DNA of 64,000 bases from Aeromonas encheleia (GTDB lineage: Bacteria > Pseudomonadota > Gammaproteobacteria > Enterobacterales > Aeromonadaceae), in NCBI RefSeq assembly GCF_900637545.1, contig NZ_LR134376.1, positions 3,119,001 through 3,183,000 of the forward strand, in the 5' to 3' direction. The first letter of the stretch is position 1. Every line of letters begins with the position of its first letter. Positions 35,663-44,376 of this stretch are shown here, one piece after another. Both the position numbers and the translations under genes were made by a program. A model generated the notes under the pieces. It was not told where the DNA came from. It was given only the letters and a program-made list of their open reading frames with translations, and did not search any database.

Positions 35663-36223
35663 GTGATCACCCTGATTAAAGAGTCTGACCAGCTGAAGAT
35701 GCCCTGGAAGAACAAGCAGGGCACCACGGCCCAGATCCTCATCTCCCCCAAGGGGGCGACTCTGGACAAGCTCGACTTCGATTACCGTCTCAGCTCGGCC
35801 CCCATCAAGGCGGCGGGCCCCTTCTCCACGTTTCCCGGCTACAGGCGCATCCTGCTGCCCATCAGCGGCGCTGGCTTCGTGCTCAACGGTCACCCCTATG
35901 CGACCCATGAGGCGGCCCACTTTGACGGTGACGAGGAGACCCACTGCGAACTGCTGAAGAAGGAGGTGACGGATCTCGGCCTCATCTATCATCCCGAGCG
36001 CATCAGCGCCAACGTGCGGGTGCTGAATCTGCCCTTCCCGCTCACCCTCACCCTGGAGGCGGACAAGACCTATCTCTGCCATCTGCTGAGCGGTCAGCTC
36101 AGCGTGCAGGATCGGGCCCTGGCCATCAACGAGACCCTGGTGATCAGCGGCGAGGAGAGCATCAGGCTGGAGTGCCAGAAGAAGACGGCCATCGCCTTCT
36201 TTACCCTGCAACGACGCGCATAG
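35663..36223 (+). CDS. HutD/Ves-like cupin protein
   Basis: 186 residues from GTG 35663, beginning VITLIKESDQLKMPWKNKQGTT, the usual HutD/Ves opening; further blocks are FDYRLSSAPIKAAGPFSTFPGYRRILLPISG and HFDGDEETHCELL. HutD-family proteins are cupins linked to histidine utilisation and Ves to cold response. Here no hut genes are adjacent, so the role is open. The open frame reaches back to 35555 but those codons do not match the family. Confidence 0.8.
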   Translation: MITLIKESDQLKMPWKNKQGTTAQILISPKGATLDKLDFDYRLSSAPIKAAGPFSTFPGYRRILLPISGAGFVLNGHPYATHEAAHFDGDEETHCELLKKEVTDLGLIYHPERISANVRVLNLPFPLTLTLEADKTYLCHLLSGQLSVQDRALAINETLVISGEESIRLECQKKTAIAFFTLQRRA

Positions 36224-36233
36224 CGCGTCGGGG

Positions 36234-36437
36234 TCAGCGTTTAGGCGCGCGCCCCCCGCTGTCGAGGCAGGCCCGCATGCTGTCGTAGGGTTCGTAGTGT
36301 TTGGTGCGGCTGTAATAGGTGCCGCCCTGGGGGTGGCAGATGCCGTTGCGGCTCTTCTTGACCGGGGGCTCTGCGGCCAGTGCCATGGCACAGACCAGCA
36401 TCAGGCAGCCGCTGATGACCCATTTTATGGCGCTCAT
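36234..36437 (-). CDS. Small secreted hypothetical protein
   Basis: 67 residues with a clean signal peptide (cleavage after ALA|AEP) and a short mature part with two Cys (NGICHPQGGTYYSRTKHYEPYDSMRACLDSGG). The pattern of one Cys near the start and one near the end suggests a disulfide. I recognise the motif from conserved short periplasmic proteins but cannot give a function. Confidence 0.7.
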   Translation of the reverse strand: MSAIKWVISGCLMLVCAMALAAEPPVKKSRNGICHPQGGTYYSRTKHYEPYDSMRACLDSGGRAPKR

Positions 36438-36575
36438 AGCCCCTTCTCATCGGGTTCGTTGCCGGGTCACCTGACCCAGCTTGCGGCCCATTCTACCCCG
36501 TCACTACAGTGCGATACCGCCCGCCAGATCATGAAATTCAGCCATGAATTCAGTTGGTTCGCGCGAGCGAGCCAT

Positions 36576-36602
36576 AAAAAAAAGCCGGGCAAGCCCGGCT
36601 TA
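36576..36602 (-). terminator. Terminator of the azurin gene
   Basis: On the minus strand AGCCGGGC / GCCCGGCT with a very short centre followed by TTTTTTTT. Lies 20 bases beyond the azurin stop. Confidence 0.85.
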
Positions 36603-36622
36603 TTCTCAAAACTGGAGGTGGT

Positions 36623-37081
36623 CTAGCCGACCTTGAAGGAGCCCTTCATCATGGCAAAGTGGCCCGGGAAGGAGCAGAAGAAGGTGAGATCCTTGCCCGC
36701 CAGCCCGTCGGTCTTGAAGGTGACGCTGGTGCTCTCGCCGCCCCCCACCAGCTTGGTGTGAGCCAGGATCCTGGCATCTTCCTTCGGCAGGTAGTCGTGA
36801 TCGACGCCGGCGCTCATGCCCGCGGTGGCGATGGCTTGATAGTCGGCGGTGTTGGCCAGCACCCAGTTATGACCCATGGCCGTCACCGGCATCTTGCCCG
36901 TGTGATTGAGGGTCACAGTCACCTCTTTGCAGGTGGCCGGCACGCTCATCTCCTTGAGGTTGTACTGCATGGCATCATTGCCTTCGATGACCAGTGCGCA
37001 CTCATCGGCCAAGGCCGGTGCCGCCATGCCCAGTGCAGTAAAAATACTCAGAAACAGCAGGGTAATCGCCTTTTTCATCAT
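36623..37081 (-). CDS. azu: Azurin, type 1 blue copper protein
   Basis: Periplasmic electron carrier. 152 residues with signal peptide (ALA|DEC). Copper ligands are all visible: His in MGHNWVLA, and Cys, His and Met in FFCSFPGHFAMMKG. Cys28 and the Cys in PATCKEVT form the usual disulfide. Single-gene unit with its own terminator. An FNR-like sequence lies about 90 bases upstream, in keeping with a role in low-oxygen respiration or redox stress. Confidence 0.95.
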   Translation of the reverse strand: MMKKAITLLFLSIFTALGMAAPALADECALVIEGNDAMQYNLKEMSVPATCKEVTVTLNHTGKMPVTAMGHNWVLANTADYQAIATAGMSAGVDHDYLPKEDARILAHTKLVGGGESTSVTFKTDGLAGKDLTFFCSFPGHFAMMKGSFKVG

Positions 37082-37165
37082 CTTCTCCTTTGATTGGCAG
37101 TGGATGGCAACACGCTTGCCTGAAACTCGCGTCGGCGATGGGCAAAGATGCTGTCAGAATCGATC

Positions 37166-37179
37166 TTAATTGTACTCAA
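37166..37179 (-). promoter_or_regulatory. FNR/ANR-like box upstream of azurin
   Basis: On the minus strand TTGAGTACAATTAA, matching TTGAT-N4-ATCAA at eight of ten positions. Azurin genes in pseudomonads are ANR-controlled, which makes the site plausible. Confidence 0.4.
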
Positions 37180-37387
37180 CTGTTGTCAATCGACTATGGC
37201 TTTTGCTCAAAGCTGCGGCCCAAGTCACCTGTTTACCCCCAAAACCATTCAACTTTGGAACAGATCTGTCGGGTTAACAGCCTGAGTCGCTTAATTATTT
37301 TCCGCCCCGCGCCCGGCTGAAGACTCGTCAAGCCGGGCCCCGTTGGCTAAGCTGCTCCCCCGTCGACGATTCCCGCGAGGATGCAAG

Positions 37388-38431
37388 ATGCCGTTCCCTT
37401 CCCCCACCCTGGCCGCACGCGGCCTGCTGCTGAGCCTGATGCTGATGCTGACCGCCTGCCAGCCCGCCCCGACCCAGCTTCGCATTCAGGGCAAGACCAT
37501 GGGCACCTTCTACGTGGTGACGGTGAACGACGCCTTTCCGGGGGGAGAGGCGGCGCTGCAGCGCGAGGTCGATACCCTGCTGGTGCGCATGAATCAAGAG
37601 ATCTCCACCTATGATCCGGGCTCGATCATCTCCCGCTTCAATCAGGGGCCGGCCGGGGTGCCCATGCTCATACCGGCCAGCATGGCCAAGATTGTGCAAC
37701 AGGGCATAGACGCGGGCCAGCTCACCGGCGGCAGGCTGGATGTGACCGTGGGCCCGCTGGTCAACCTGTGGGGCTTCGGGCCGGACAAGCGCCCGGTCAA
37801 GCGGCCGACGGCGGAGCAGATCGCCAAGGCCCGCGACAGAGTCGGCATCGACAAGCTGAGCCTGACGAACCAGGATGGCAAATTCCTGCTCGGCAAAGCC
37901 ATCCCCGATCTCTATCTGGATCTCTCCACCCTGGGGGAAGGGGCGGCCGCGGACGAGCTCGCGACGCTGCTGGAGGGCAAGGGGGTAGGCAACTACCTCA
38001 TCGAGGTGGCGGGGGCCGTGCGCAGCGAGGGCCACAACGCCAAGGGCAACCCCTGGCGGGTGGCCATCGTCGAACCCTCGGACCGGCCCGGCGCCATCGA
38101 GGACGTGGTGATCCCGAACGGCATGGCGCTCAGCACCGCCGGCAGCTATCGCAACTACTACGAGCTGGATGGCCGGCGTTACTCCCACATCATAGATCCC
38201 GCCAGCGGCGCCCCGGTGACCCACAGGCTGGTCTCCGCCAGCGTGATCACCCACACCGCGCTGGAGGCCGACGCCCTCGACACCGCGCTGATGGTGATGG
38301 GGCCGGAGCCGGCGCTGGCCTTCGCCAGGGAGCATAAGCTGGCGGTCTATCTCATCGTCAAGACCGAGCAGGGCTTCGAGGCCAGGTTCAGCCCCCAGTT
38401 CGCCCCCTATCTGGTCCCCAAACAGCCATAA
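37388..38431 (+). CDS. apbE: FAD:protein FMN transferase ApbE
   Basis: Periplasmic lipoprotein that attaches FMN to threonine residues of respiratory flavoproteins such as Nqr/Rnf subunits. 347 residues from ATG 37388 (GAGGA 6 bases upstream), lipobox LTAC (Cys24). Family motifs: GKTMGTFYVVT, DVTVGPLVNLWGFG, DLSTLGEGAAADELA and GMALSTAGSYRNYYELDGRRYSHIIDP. No flavoprotein target is adjacent. A second, slightly different copy of its 3' end lies 1.9 kb downstream. Confidence 0.93.
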   Translation: MPFPSPTLAARGLLLSLMLMLTACQPAPTQLRIQGKTMGTFYVVTVNDAFPGGEAALQREVDTLLVRMNQEISTYDPGSIISRFNQGPAGVPMLIPASMAKIVQQGIDAGQLTGGRLDVTVGPLVNLWGFGPDKRPVKRPTAEQIAKARDRVGIDKLSLTNQDGKFLLGKAIPDLYLDLSTLGEGAAADELATLLEGKGVGNYLIEVAGAVRSEGHNAKGNPWRVAIVEPSDRPGAIEDVVIPNGMALSTAGSYRNYYELDGRRYSHIIDPASGAPVTHRLVSASVITHTALEADALDTALMVMGPEPALAFAREHKLAVYLIVKTEQGFEARFSPQFAPYLVPKQP

Positions 38432-38433
38432 AA

Positions 38434-38467
38434 ACGGGGCCCCACTGCGCGGGGCCTCGCTGTTTTA
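38434..38467 (+). terminator. Terminator after apbE
   Basis: CGGGGCCCC and GGGGCCTCG arms around ACTGCGC, followed by CTGTTTT. GC-rich with a modest T-tract. Confidence 0.6.
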
Positions 38468-38632
38468 AAGACGGCGCGACTCGATGGGAATACGGTGGGG
38501 CGCCGGGGTCACTGTCTGTTTGGGTAGCCGCAGGGTGCGTTCATCCTTGCTCTGACTGTCGTGCTGGCGGACCTCCGCCTTCAGGGTCACCAGCTTGCCG
38601 TGCACATCCACGTGGAGGTCCCCTTCGCCACT
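38465..38632 (-). pseudogene. Remnant of a small heat-shock (Hsp20) gene
   Basis: Minus-strand frame reading GDLHVDVHGKLVTLKAEVRQ, HDSQSKDERTLR, then directly LPKQTVTPAPHRIPIE to a stop. The first part matches the alpha-crystallin core, and the LPK segment matches the end of that core, but roughly 30 residues (SERYYGS...DGVLTLT region) between them are missing and the N-terminus is gone. A decayed fragment. Confidence 0.65.
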
Positions 38633-38637
38633 CCGGG

Positions 38638-38745
38638 CTGCTCGGCCCGGTGGTGGAGCGCGCCTTCGGCGACATCAAGCCAGTGGCCGCCGAGATCAAG
38701 TGGACCGACGGGACCCTGACCGCCGACAAGGTGCTCCCCTTCTAA
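38638..38745 (+). pseudogene. Isolated 3' fragment of an unidentified gene
   Basis: 36 codons, LLGPVVERAFGDIKPVAAEI then KWTDGTLTADKVLPF and a stop. It reads like the natural C-terminus of a protein but has no start or upstream body; it abuts the Hsp20 remnant and overlaps the MFS stop by four bases. I cannot name the parent family. Confidence 0.45.
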
Positions 38746-39947
38746 TCCCCACAGCCGGCCGGATCGGCAGACGGACGCGCCGCCCGGCTGCCTGCCCCGT
38801 AGAGGACAAACACCAGCACGCAAATCGCGGTCATCACGGTGAACAGGGCCGGGCCGCCCCACACCTGCAGCAGCCAGCCTCCCACCAGAGGTGAGAGCGC
38901 CCAACCGAGCCCAGCCAGGGCGCTTGCCCCGAAGTAGCTCCCCTTGAGGTGGGCCGGCGCCATCTCGTCGATGAGCACGTTAAAAAGCGGAAACAGCACC
39001 GCCTCCCCCACGCTCAACAAGAACACCGCCACCAGCCAGGGCCACAGCAGGGCCGGACTCGACAGGGCGAACAGCACCTGGGCGGCCGCCATCAGCAGGA
39101 TGGAAAACTGCAGCCGCAGGCTCACCCGCCAGCGCCGGGTCAGGTGCAGCAGGGGGAACTGCAGGGTGATGATGGTCAGCGCATTGGTGGCCACCAGCAG
39201 GGCCACCAGGGTCTCCACCTCGGGGGCACCGGCGCGGGTCAGGTACTGGATCAGCGGCGACTCCACCTGGGCGTAGACCAGCATCATCAGCAGATTGGCG
39301 AGGATAAACAGCATGAAGGCCCGATCCCGCCCCACCACCTTGAGCATGGCCCCCAGGGTGAGGCCCGCATCCGGCCGGCTGGCGCACTCGCGGCGAAAGC
39401 CGAACTGGAAGGCGATGCCGAGCAGACCATAGCTGACGGCCGTCACCACGAAGGTCTCCTGGCGCGCGCCGAGCCCCACCATCACGCCGATGAGGGGCCC
39501 CACCCCCGCCCCCACGTTGAGCAGGAAGTAGCGCAGGTGCTGGGCCAGCTCCCGCTGCCCCTTCTCGGGCAGCAGATCCCCCATCAGCGCCTTGCCCGGG
39601 GTATCGATGAAGGCGTAGGAGAGGCCGGAACCAAACACCCCGAGGGCGATGAGCCAGAGGGAGTGACCAAAACCGAGCAGCAGGTAAGCAACGCACGACA
39701 GGGCGCAGCCCAGCAGCAGTATGGTGCGCCGGCCTAGCTGGTCGGAGAGCCAGCCGACGTAGAAGCCGATGAGGCAGGAGAGCACAGCCGCGCCGCCCAA
39801 CAGTACCCCGATGCCGGAGGCCGACAGAGCGTACTCCCGGTAGAGCAGGATGGAGAGGAAGGGCCAGACCATGAAGAAGCTGGTGCGCACCATGAAGGTG
39901 CCCAGGATCACGATCCAGACCAGAGGGGGAAAGGGGGGCAGGCGCAT
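38742..39947 (-). CDS. MFS transporter of unknown substrate
   Basis: 401 residues with about twelve hydrophobic segments; motif A-like GWLSDQLGRRTILLLG between helices 2 and 3 identifies the major facilitator superfamily, drug:proton antiporter-like. Start MRLPPFPPLVWIVILGTFMV is preceded by AAGGAGTTCCC. It lies within a region of gene fragments bounded by two apbE 3' ends, so it is probably a recent arrival or allelic replacement. Confidence 0.8.
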   Translation of the reverse strand: MRLPPFPPLVWIVILGTFMVRTSFFMVWPFLSILLYREYALSASGIGVLLGGAAVLSCLIGFYVGWLSDQLGRRTILLLGCALSCVAYLLLGFGHSLWLIALGVFGSGLSYAFIDTPGKALMGDLLPEKGQRELAQHLRYFLLNVGAGVGPLIGVMVGLGARQETFVVTAVSYGLLGIAFQFGFRRECASRPDAGLTLGAMLKVVGRDRAFMLFILANLLMMLVYAQVESPLIQYLTRAGAPEVETLVALLVATNALTIITLQFPLLHLTRRWRVSLRLQFSILLMAAAQVLFALSSPALLWPWLVAVFLLSVGEAVLFPLFNVLIDEMAPAHLKGSYFGASALAGLGWALSPLVGGWLLQVWGGPALFTVMTAICVLVFVLYGAGSRAARPSADPAGCGD

Positions 39948-40090
39948 GGGAACTCCTTGTCACGCAATGGCAGCATAGCCGCAGGGAAAAGCATTCATTG
40001 GTATCAAAAGACACCCATTTACACAATCCCCGCTCATAAAAAATGCCGCCCCGAGGGACGACTGCTGATCCGGCCGGCGTCACACCAAAT

Positions 40091-40235
40091 GGAAACCTTG
40101 ATGCGCTGGATGTTGCGGCTCAGCTCATCGGATACCGCACCTTGCTGGCCGCAGACGCTGGCGATCTGGATCCCCAGCTCGGCGATGCTGGTGGCCGTGT
40201 CGGCGCGCCCCTGCCGGGAGGCGATGGCCTCGCCA
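40091..40235 (-). pseudogene. Fragment of a methyl-accepting chemotaxis protein
   Basis: Minus-strand frame GEAIASRQGRADTATSIAEL followed by GIQIASVCGQQGAVSDELSRNIQRIKVS. This is the pattern of the C-terminal signalling bundle of MCPs (I..MN.QIAsA..EQs.V..EI.rNI). No start, membrane segments or hairpin tip are present. It ends where the second apbE tail begins. Confidence 0.6.
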
Positions 40236-40338
40236 GGGCGCACCGGCTGGCGGTCTACCTCATCGTCAAGACAGAGCAGGGCTTCGAGGCCAGATTCAGC
40301 CCCCAGTTCGCACCCTACCTGGTCCAGAAGAGATCATG
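40226..40338 (+). pseudogene. Second copy of the apbE 3' end
   Basis: Encodes LAVYLIVKTEQGFEARFSPQ FAPYLV like the real apbE, with five or so synonymous differences, then diverges at the last residues (QKRS instead of PKQP) before a stop. This marks it as the tail of a diverged apbE allele and not as a recent local duplicate. Confidence 0.8.
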
Positions 40339-40449
40339 AACGGCGGGGCTTAGCGTAAAAACCGCGGCGCCACCCCATGTTCAATTGCCTGGCTGCAGAC
40401 TTTGGTGGCACACTTCAGTCACCCGCCCGCAGCGTCCCGACCCAAGCAG

Positions 40450-42090
40450 ATGCAGACTCCCGAGCCAGAGAAGAAAGCCCAGCCCAAACCCAGGCGCATC
40501 CTGCTGGTCAACGAACAGCGATCCTTCCAGATGATGATGAAGGCGATGCTGATCAACATCGGCATCAACCGCATCACCTATGTCAACTCGGCCGACGAGG
40601 CGCGGCGCCGCTGCCAGAAGGAGAGCTTCGACATCTATCTGCTCGACTACGAGCTGGGGGCCGGAGAGAACGGCCGCCAGTTGCTGGAGAGCCTGCGGGA
40701 TCAGCAGCTGATCCCGCCCCAGAGCGTGGTGATCATGGTCAGCAGCGACGGCTCTCGCGCCATGGTGCTGAGCGCCCTCGAGGCCGAGCCCGACGAATAC
40801 CTGATGAAGCCCTTCTCCCAGGAGCAGTTCTCGTTTCGTCTCAAACGCGCCCTCGCCCGCCGTCAGGCGCTGGAGAGCGTCTTTATCGCCCTCACCAAGG
40901 ACGATCCATCGGCGCTCATCGAAGCCTGCGCCACCCAGGCCGACGCCGTGCCGCGCTTTGCCAACTTCTGCCGCTGCCTGCAGGCCGACACCCAGCTCAA
41001 GCTCGGTCAGGCCAGGGAGGCCCGCAGCCTGATGCGCCAGCTGCTGGCCGGCCAGGAGAACAGCTGGGCCAGGCTGACCCTGGGCAAGGCCTGCCACACG
41101 CTCGAACTGCACGAGGAGGCGGTGAGCCACCTGCAGGCGACACTCAAGAACACCCCGCTGATGGTGGAGGCCCACCTCTGGCTGGCGGAATCCCAGCTGG
41201 CGCTCGGCAAGGGGGAGATCGCCCAGCAGGAGCTGCGGCGGGCGGTGGACATCTCGCCCCAGTCGGTGCAACTCTCCCGCCGTCTGGCGGAGGTGTGCCT
41301 GCTGCGCCACGACTACGGCCAGGCCAAGGATGTACTGCTCGCCCTCATCGATCTGTCGCGCAACTCCATCCACCGCACCCCGCACTACCTGGGGGCCTAC
41401 ATCCAGACCCTCACCCTCTATGCCCTCAACAGCAACGACAGCTACCACATCGCCAACCTGCAGAAGCAGGTGAACTCGGCGCTGTCACGCATTCGCGATT
41501 CGCTGATGATGGCGGAGTTCAACTACCCGGTGTTCGAGCAGATCTGCCAGGCCCGGGTCCAGATCGCCCTCGGCGAGCTGCTCAAGGGCAAGAAGATGCT
41601 CTATCGCGCCAACCAGAACTGGCTGGATCGGCCGGAAACCATGCCCCCCGCCCTGCTCGGCGAGACCATACTGGCGCTCTATCAGCTCGGCGAGTTCGAG
41701 TACGCAGAGAGCCTGCAGGCGCTGCTGGCGGAGGATGAGGATCGGCTGCTCACCACCTGCATCCAGGTGACCCGCGACGACAAGACGGTGCAGGAGCGGC
41801 GCCAGCGCTATCAGCAGCTCAACGACCTTGGCATCAAGGCCTATCAGGGCGGGGAGCTGGAGCAGGCCCTCGGCCACTTCCGCGAGGCGCTGCGCCGGGC
41901 GCCGGCCAATACCGGCGCCGCCCTCAACAAGATCCAGGTGCTGTTGCAGCTGATGCAGAAGAACCGCAAGAGTCCGGAGTTCGGCGCCGAGTGCAAGGAG
42001 ACCCTGGAGGTGCTGGAAGGCATCCCCTTGAATCCTGCCCAGCAGGATCGCTTCCGCAAGCTGCGCCAGGAATTTAACCAGTTCAACTAG
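40450..42090 (+). CDS. Response regulator receiver domain with C-terminal TPR region
   Basis: 546 residues from ATG 40450; TTG 40402 in frame is an alternative and neither has a good ribosome binding site. Receiver domain (about 15-140): phospho-acceptor Asp in IYLLDYELG (Asp66), conserved Lys in YLMKPFS. The acidic pocket reads LLVNEQ where DD is usual, so metal binding or phosphorylation may be altered. The rest (about 150-546) is built of TPR-like helices (LELHEEAVSHLQATLKNTPL, GELEQALGHFREALRRAPAN). No DNA-binding domain: probably acts by protein contact. No histidine kinase adjacent. Confidence 0.85.
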   Translation: MQTPEPEKKAQPKPRRILLVNEQRSFQMMMKAMLINIGINRITYVNSADEARRRCQKESFDIYLLDYELGAGENGRQLLESLRDQQLIPPQSVVIMVSSDGSRAMVLSALEAEPDEYLMKPFSQEQFSFRLKRALARRQALESVFIALTKDDPSALIEACATQADAVPRFANFCRCLQADTQLKLGQAREARSLMRQLLAGQENSWARLTLGKACHTLELHEEAVSHLQATLKNTPLMVEAHLWLAESQLALGKGEIAQQELRRAVDISPQSVQLSRRLAEVCLLRHDYGQAKDVLLALIDLSRNSIHRTPHYLGAYIQTLTLYALNSNDSYHIANLQKQVNSALSRIRDSLMMAEFNYPVFEQICQARVQIALGELLKGKKMLYRANQNWLDRPETMPPALLGETILALYQLGEFEYAESLQALLAEDEDRLLTTCIQVTRDDKTVQERRQRYQQLNDLGIKAYQGGELEQALGHFREALRRAPANTGAALNKIQVLLQLMQKNRKSPEFGAECKETLEVLEGIPLNPAQQDRFRKLRQEFNQFN

Positions 42091-42148
42091 CCAGCCGGGC
42101 CGGCGCCTCACCTATGCTGATACAGACTCAGCAAGGAGAGGCGACAGC

Positions 42149-43111
42149 ATGGCGATGTGCCGATATCTGGTGGCGGATGGCCGCCACTGCAGCGAAGAGG
42201 CGGGGGAACACGACTTGTGCCGCTGGCACGATCCCCAGGCCGATCATCAATCCCCCGACACCGCCCAGGCGCTGGAGCACTACGTTCGCCAGGGCGGGCT
42301 CTGTCACGGCCTGCAGCTGGCCCGCGCCGAGCTGGCCGGCCTCAACCTGGTGAACAAGCAGGATCCCCAGGGCTTTCTGCTGGAGCAGTGCAACCTCTAT
42401 CGCGCCAACCTGCGTGGCGCCCACCTCTACGGCATCCGCTTTCGCGGCGGCAGCCTGATGAAGGCGGATCTCAGCGACGCCAACCTGCACTGCGCCCAGC
42501 TGCACGACATCAACCTGCTCGGCCTGCGCTGGAAGAACACCCGGCTCGACAATCTGGATACCGGCAAGCGGCTGATGCAGGACCGCAAGGGGCGCAAGGA
42601 GCGGGATCCGGCGCAGGCCCGCATCTGGTTCAAGGAGGCGGAGGAGACCTACCGGGACCTGCGCAAGGCCTCGGAGGCCCAGGGCATCTTCACCATGTCC
42701 GGCCGCTACATCCAGCAGGAGCTGACCATGCGCCGGCTGCAGCTGCCGCTCTGCTCCTACCAGCGTTTCGCCTCCTGGATAGTGGATCTGTTCTGCGGCT
42801 ACGGCGAGGCGCCGATGCGGGTGGTGCTGTTCTCCCTGCTGCTGATCCTCATCTGCAGCATCTTCTACTTCTTCTTCGGCCTGAGCTTCAACGGCAACCA
42901 CCTCATCTATCGCCCCGAGGCGTCCCTCGAGCAGAACGCCATCTTCCTGCTGGAGTGCCTCTACTACAGCGTGGTGACCTTCACCACCCTGGGCTACGGC
43001 GACTTCACCCCCACCGGCCTGTCGCGGATCTTTGCCGCCTTCGAGGCCTTCACCGGCAGCTTCACGCTGGCGCTGTTTGTGGTGGTGTTTGTCAAGAAGA
43101 TGACCCGCTAA
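42149..43111 (+). CDS. Pentapeptide-repeat potassium channel
   Basis: 320 residues. N-terminal Cys/His cluster (Cys4, Cys14, Cys24, His27 in CRYLV, RHCSE, DLCRWHD) that could bind zinc; a right-handed pentapeptide-repeat block (LEQCNLYRANLRGAHLYGIR, LMKADLSDANLHCAQL); then two membrane helices enclosing a pore loop whose filter TTLGYGDFTP is that of potassium channels. Two-helix ion-channel fold, inner membrane. AAGGAGAGG precedes the ATG. Not in an obvious operon. Confidence 0.88.
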   Translation: MAMCRYLVADGRHCSEEAGEHDLCRWHDPQADHQSPDTAQALEHYVRQGGLCHGLQLARAELAGLNLVNKQDPQGFLLEQCNLYRANLRGAHLYGIRFRGGSLMKADLSDANLHCAQLHDINLLGLRWKNTRLDNLDTGKRLMQDRKGRKERDPAQARIWFKEAEETYRDLRKASEAQGIFTMSGRYIQQELTMRRLQLPLCSYQRFASWIVDLFCGYGEAPMRVVLFSLLLILICSIFYFFFGLSFNGNHLIYRPEASLEQNAIFLLECLYYSVVTFTTLGYGDFTPTGLSRIFAAFEAFTGSFTLALFVVVFVKKMTR

Positions 43112-43262
43112 AACTTGTCCACGATCTTGCTGCGAGGCCGTGATCAAGGTTCATATGCTGCTCGCTTATGTGTAACCAGGAGCTCTCATGTATACATATA
43201 CACTCCGGTTCCTGCGCTTCACCTTGCTGACGACCTCTCGCGACAGATCGTGAACAGGTTCC

Positions 43263-43308
43263 GATGCAAGTTCAGGAGCGGCACCGGGCGTCCCCCGGAA
43301 CTTGCATC
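43263..43308. repeat. 11-bp inverted repeat upstream of xthA
   Basis: GATGCAAGTTC and GAACTTGCATC separated by 24 bases, in a 250-bp intergenic stretch that also holds TGTATACATATACA at about 43188. No T-tract. Could be an operator, an mRNA leader hairpin or part of a small RNA. Confidence 0.55.
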
Positions 43309-43364
43309 CAGACCGGATTCCTAGTCCAATAGCGACTAATAAAAACGACATGAGCATCCCGGAC

Positions 43365-44171
43365 ATGAAGATCATCTCTTTCAATATCAATGGCCTGCGC
43401 GCCCGTCTTCATCAGCTGCAAGCCATCATCGACAAGCACCAGCCGGATGTGATCGGCCTGCAGGAGATCAAGGTACACGACGATGCCTTCCCGGTGGCCG
43501 ACGTGGAGGCCATGGGCTATCACGTGGTGTTCCATGGCCAGAAGGGTCACTACGGGGTGGCCATCATGAGCAAGCAGCCGCCCCTCGAGGTGCAAAAAGG
43601 CTTCCCGACCGATCCCGAGGATGCCCAGCGCCGCATGATCATGGCCAGCTTCAAGCGCGAGGATGGCTCCCTCATCAAGGTGATGAACGGCTACTTCCCC
43701 CAGGGCGAGAGCCAGGATCACGAGACCAAGTTCCCGGCCAAGCAGAAGTTCTATGAGGACTTGCAGCACTACCTGGAGACCCACCACACCCCGGACGATC
43801 AGCTGGTGCTGATCGGCGATGTGAACATCTCCCCCACCGATCTCGACATCGGTATCGGCGAGGCGAACCGCAAGCGCTGGCTGCGGGATGGCAAGTGCTC
43901 CTTCCTGCCCATAGAACGCGAGTGGATGGAGCGCCTGAAAGGCTTCGGGCTGACCGACACCTTCCGCGCCGCCAACCCCACAGAGTGCGAGCGCTTCTCC
44001 TGGTTTGACTACCGCTCCAAGGGCTTTGACGAGAACCGCGGCCTGCGCATCGATCTCATCATGGCGTCCAACGCGCTCAAGGACAAAGTGACCGAGACCG
44101 GCATCGACTACGAGCTGCGCGGCATCGAGAAGCCCTCCGATCACGCCCCCATCTGGGCCTGCTTCGCCTGA
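43365..44171 (+). CDS. xthA: Exodeoxyribonuclease III
   Basis: DNA repair enzyme with AP endonuclease and 3'-5' exonuclease activity, metal dependent. 268 residues from ATG 43365 ([17 protein letters not shown]), same length and start as E. coli XthA. Active-site blocks: [40 protein letters not shown] and [10 protein letters not shown]. Upstream in-frame ATGs at 43350 and 43302 are less likely. The ribosome binding site is weak. Confidence 0.93.
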   Translation: MKIISFNINGLRARLHQLQAIIDKHQPDVIGLQEIKVHDDAFPVADVEAMGYHVVFHGQKGHYGVAIMSKQPPLEVQKGFPTDPEDAQRRMIMASFKREDGSLIKVMNGYFPQGESQDHETKFPAKQKFYEDLQHYLETHHTPDDQLVLIGDVNISPTDLDIGIGEANRKRWLRDGKCSFLPIEREWMERLKGFGLTDTFRAANPTECERFSWFDYRSKGFDENRGLRIDLIMASNALKDKVTETGIDYELRGIEKPSDHAPIWACFA

Positions 44172-44180
44172 CCCCTCGCC

Positions 44181-44206
44181 AGTGGGGGCGCCCTGCCCCC
44201 ACTGCT
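44181..44206 (+). terminator. Hairpin after xthA
   Basis: AGTGGGGGC / GCCCCCACT with a 5-base loop, followed by GCTTTCC. Strong stem, weak T-tract. Confidence 0.55.
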
Positions 44207-44376
44207 TTCCGCCTGACTCCCGACCTCCCCTCGTCAGGGATTGTCGTAATCCCCCCCGCTTTCCCCCTATAGATCCTGTATGGAGCCGACAACTTCCCCT
44301 GCCGAGCAGCTCCAGTTCAACTTTGTCACTTTATTATTAAAAAACCCGCATATATCAAGATGTTGAGTTTGTAAAC

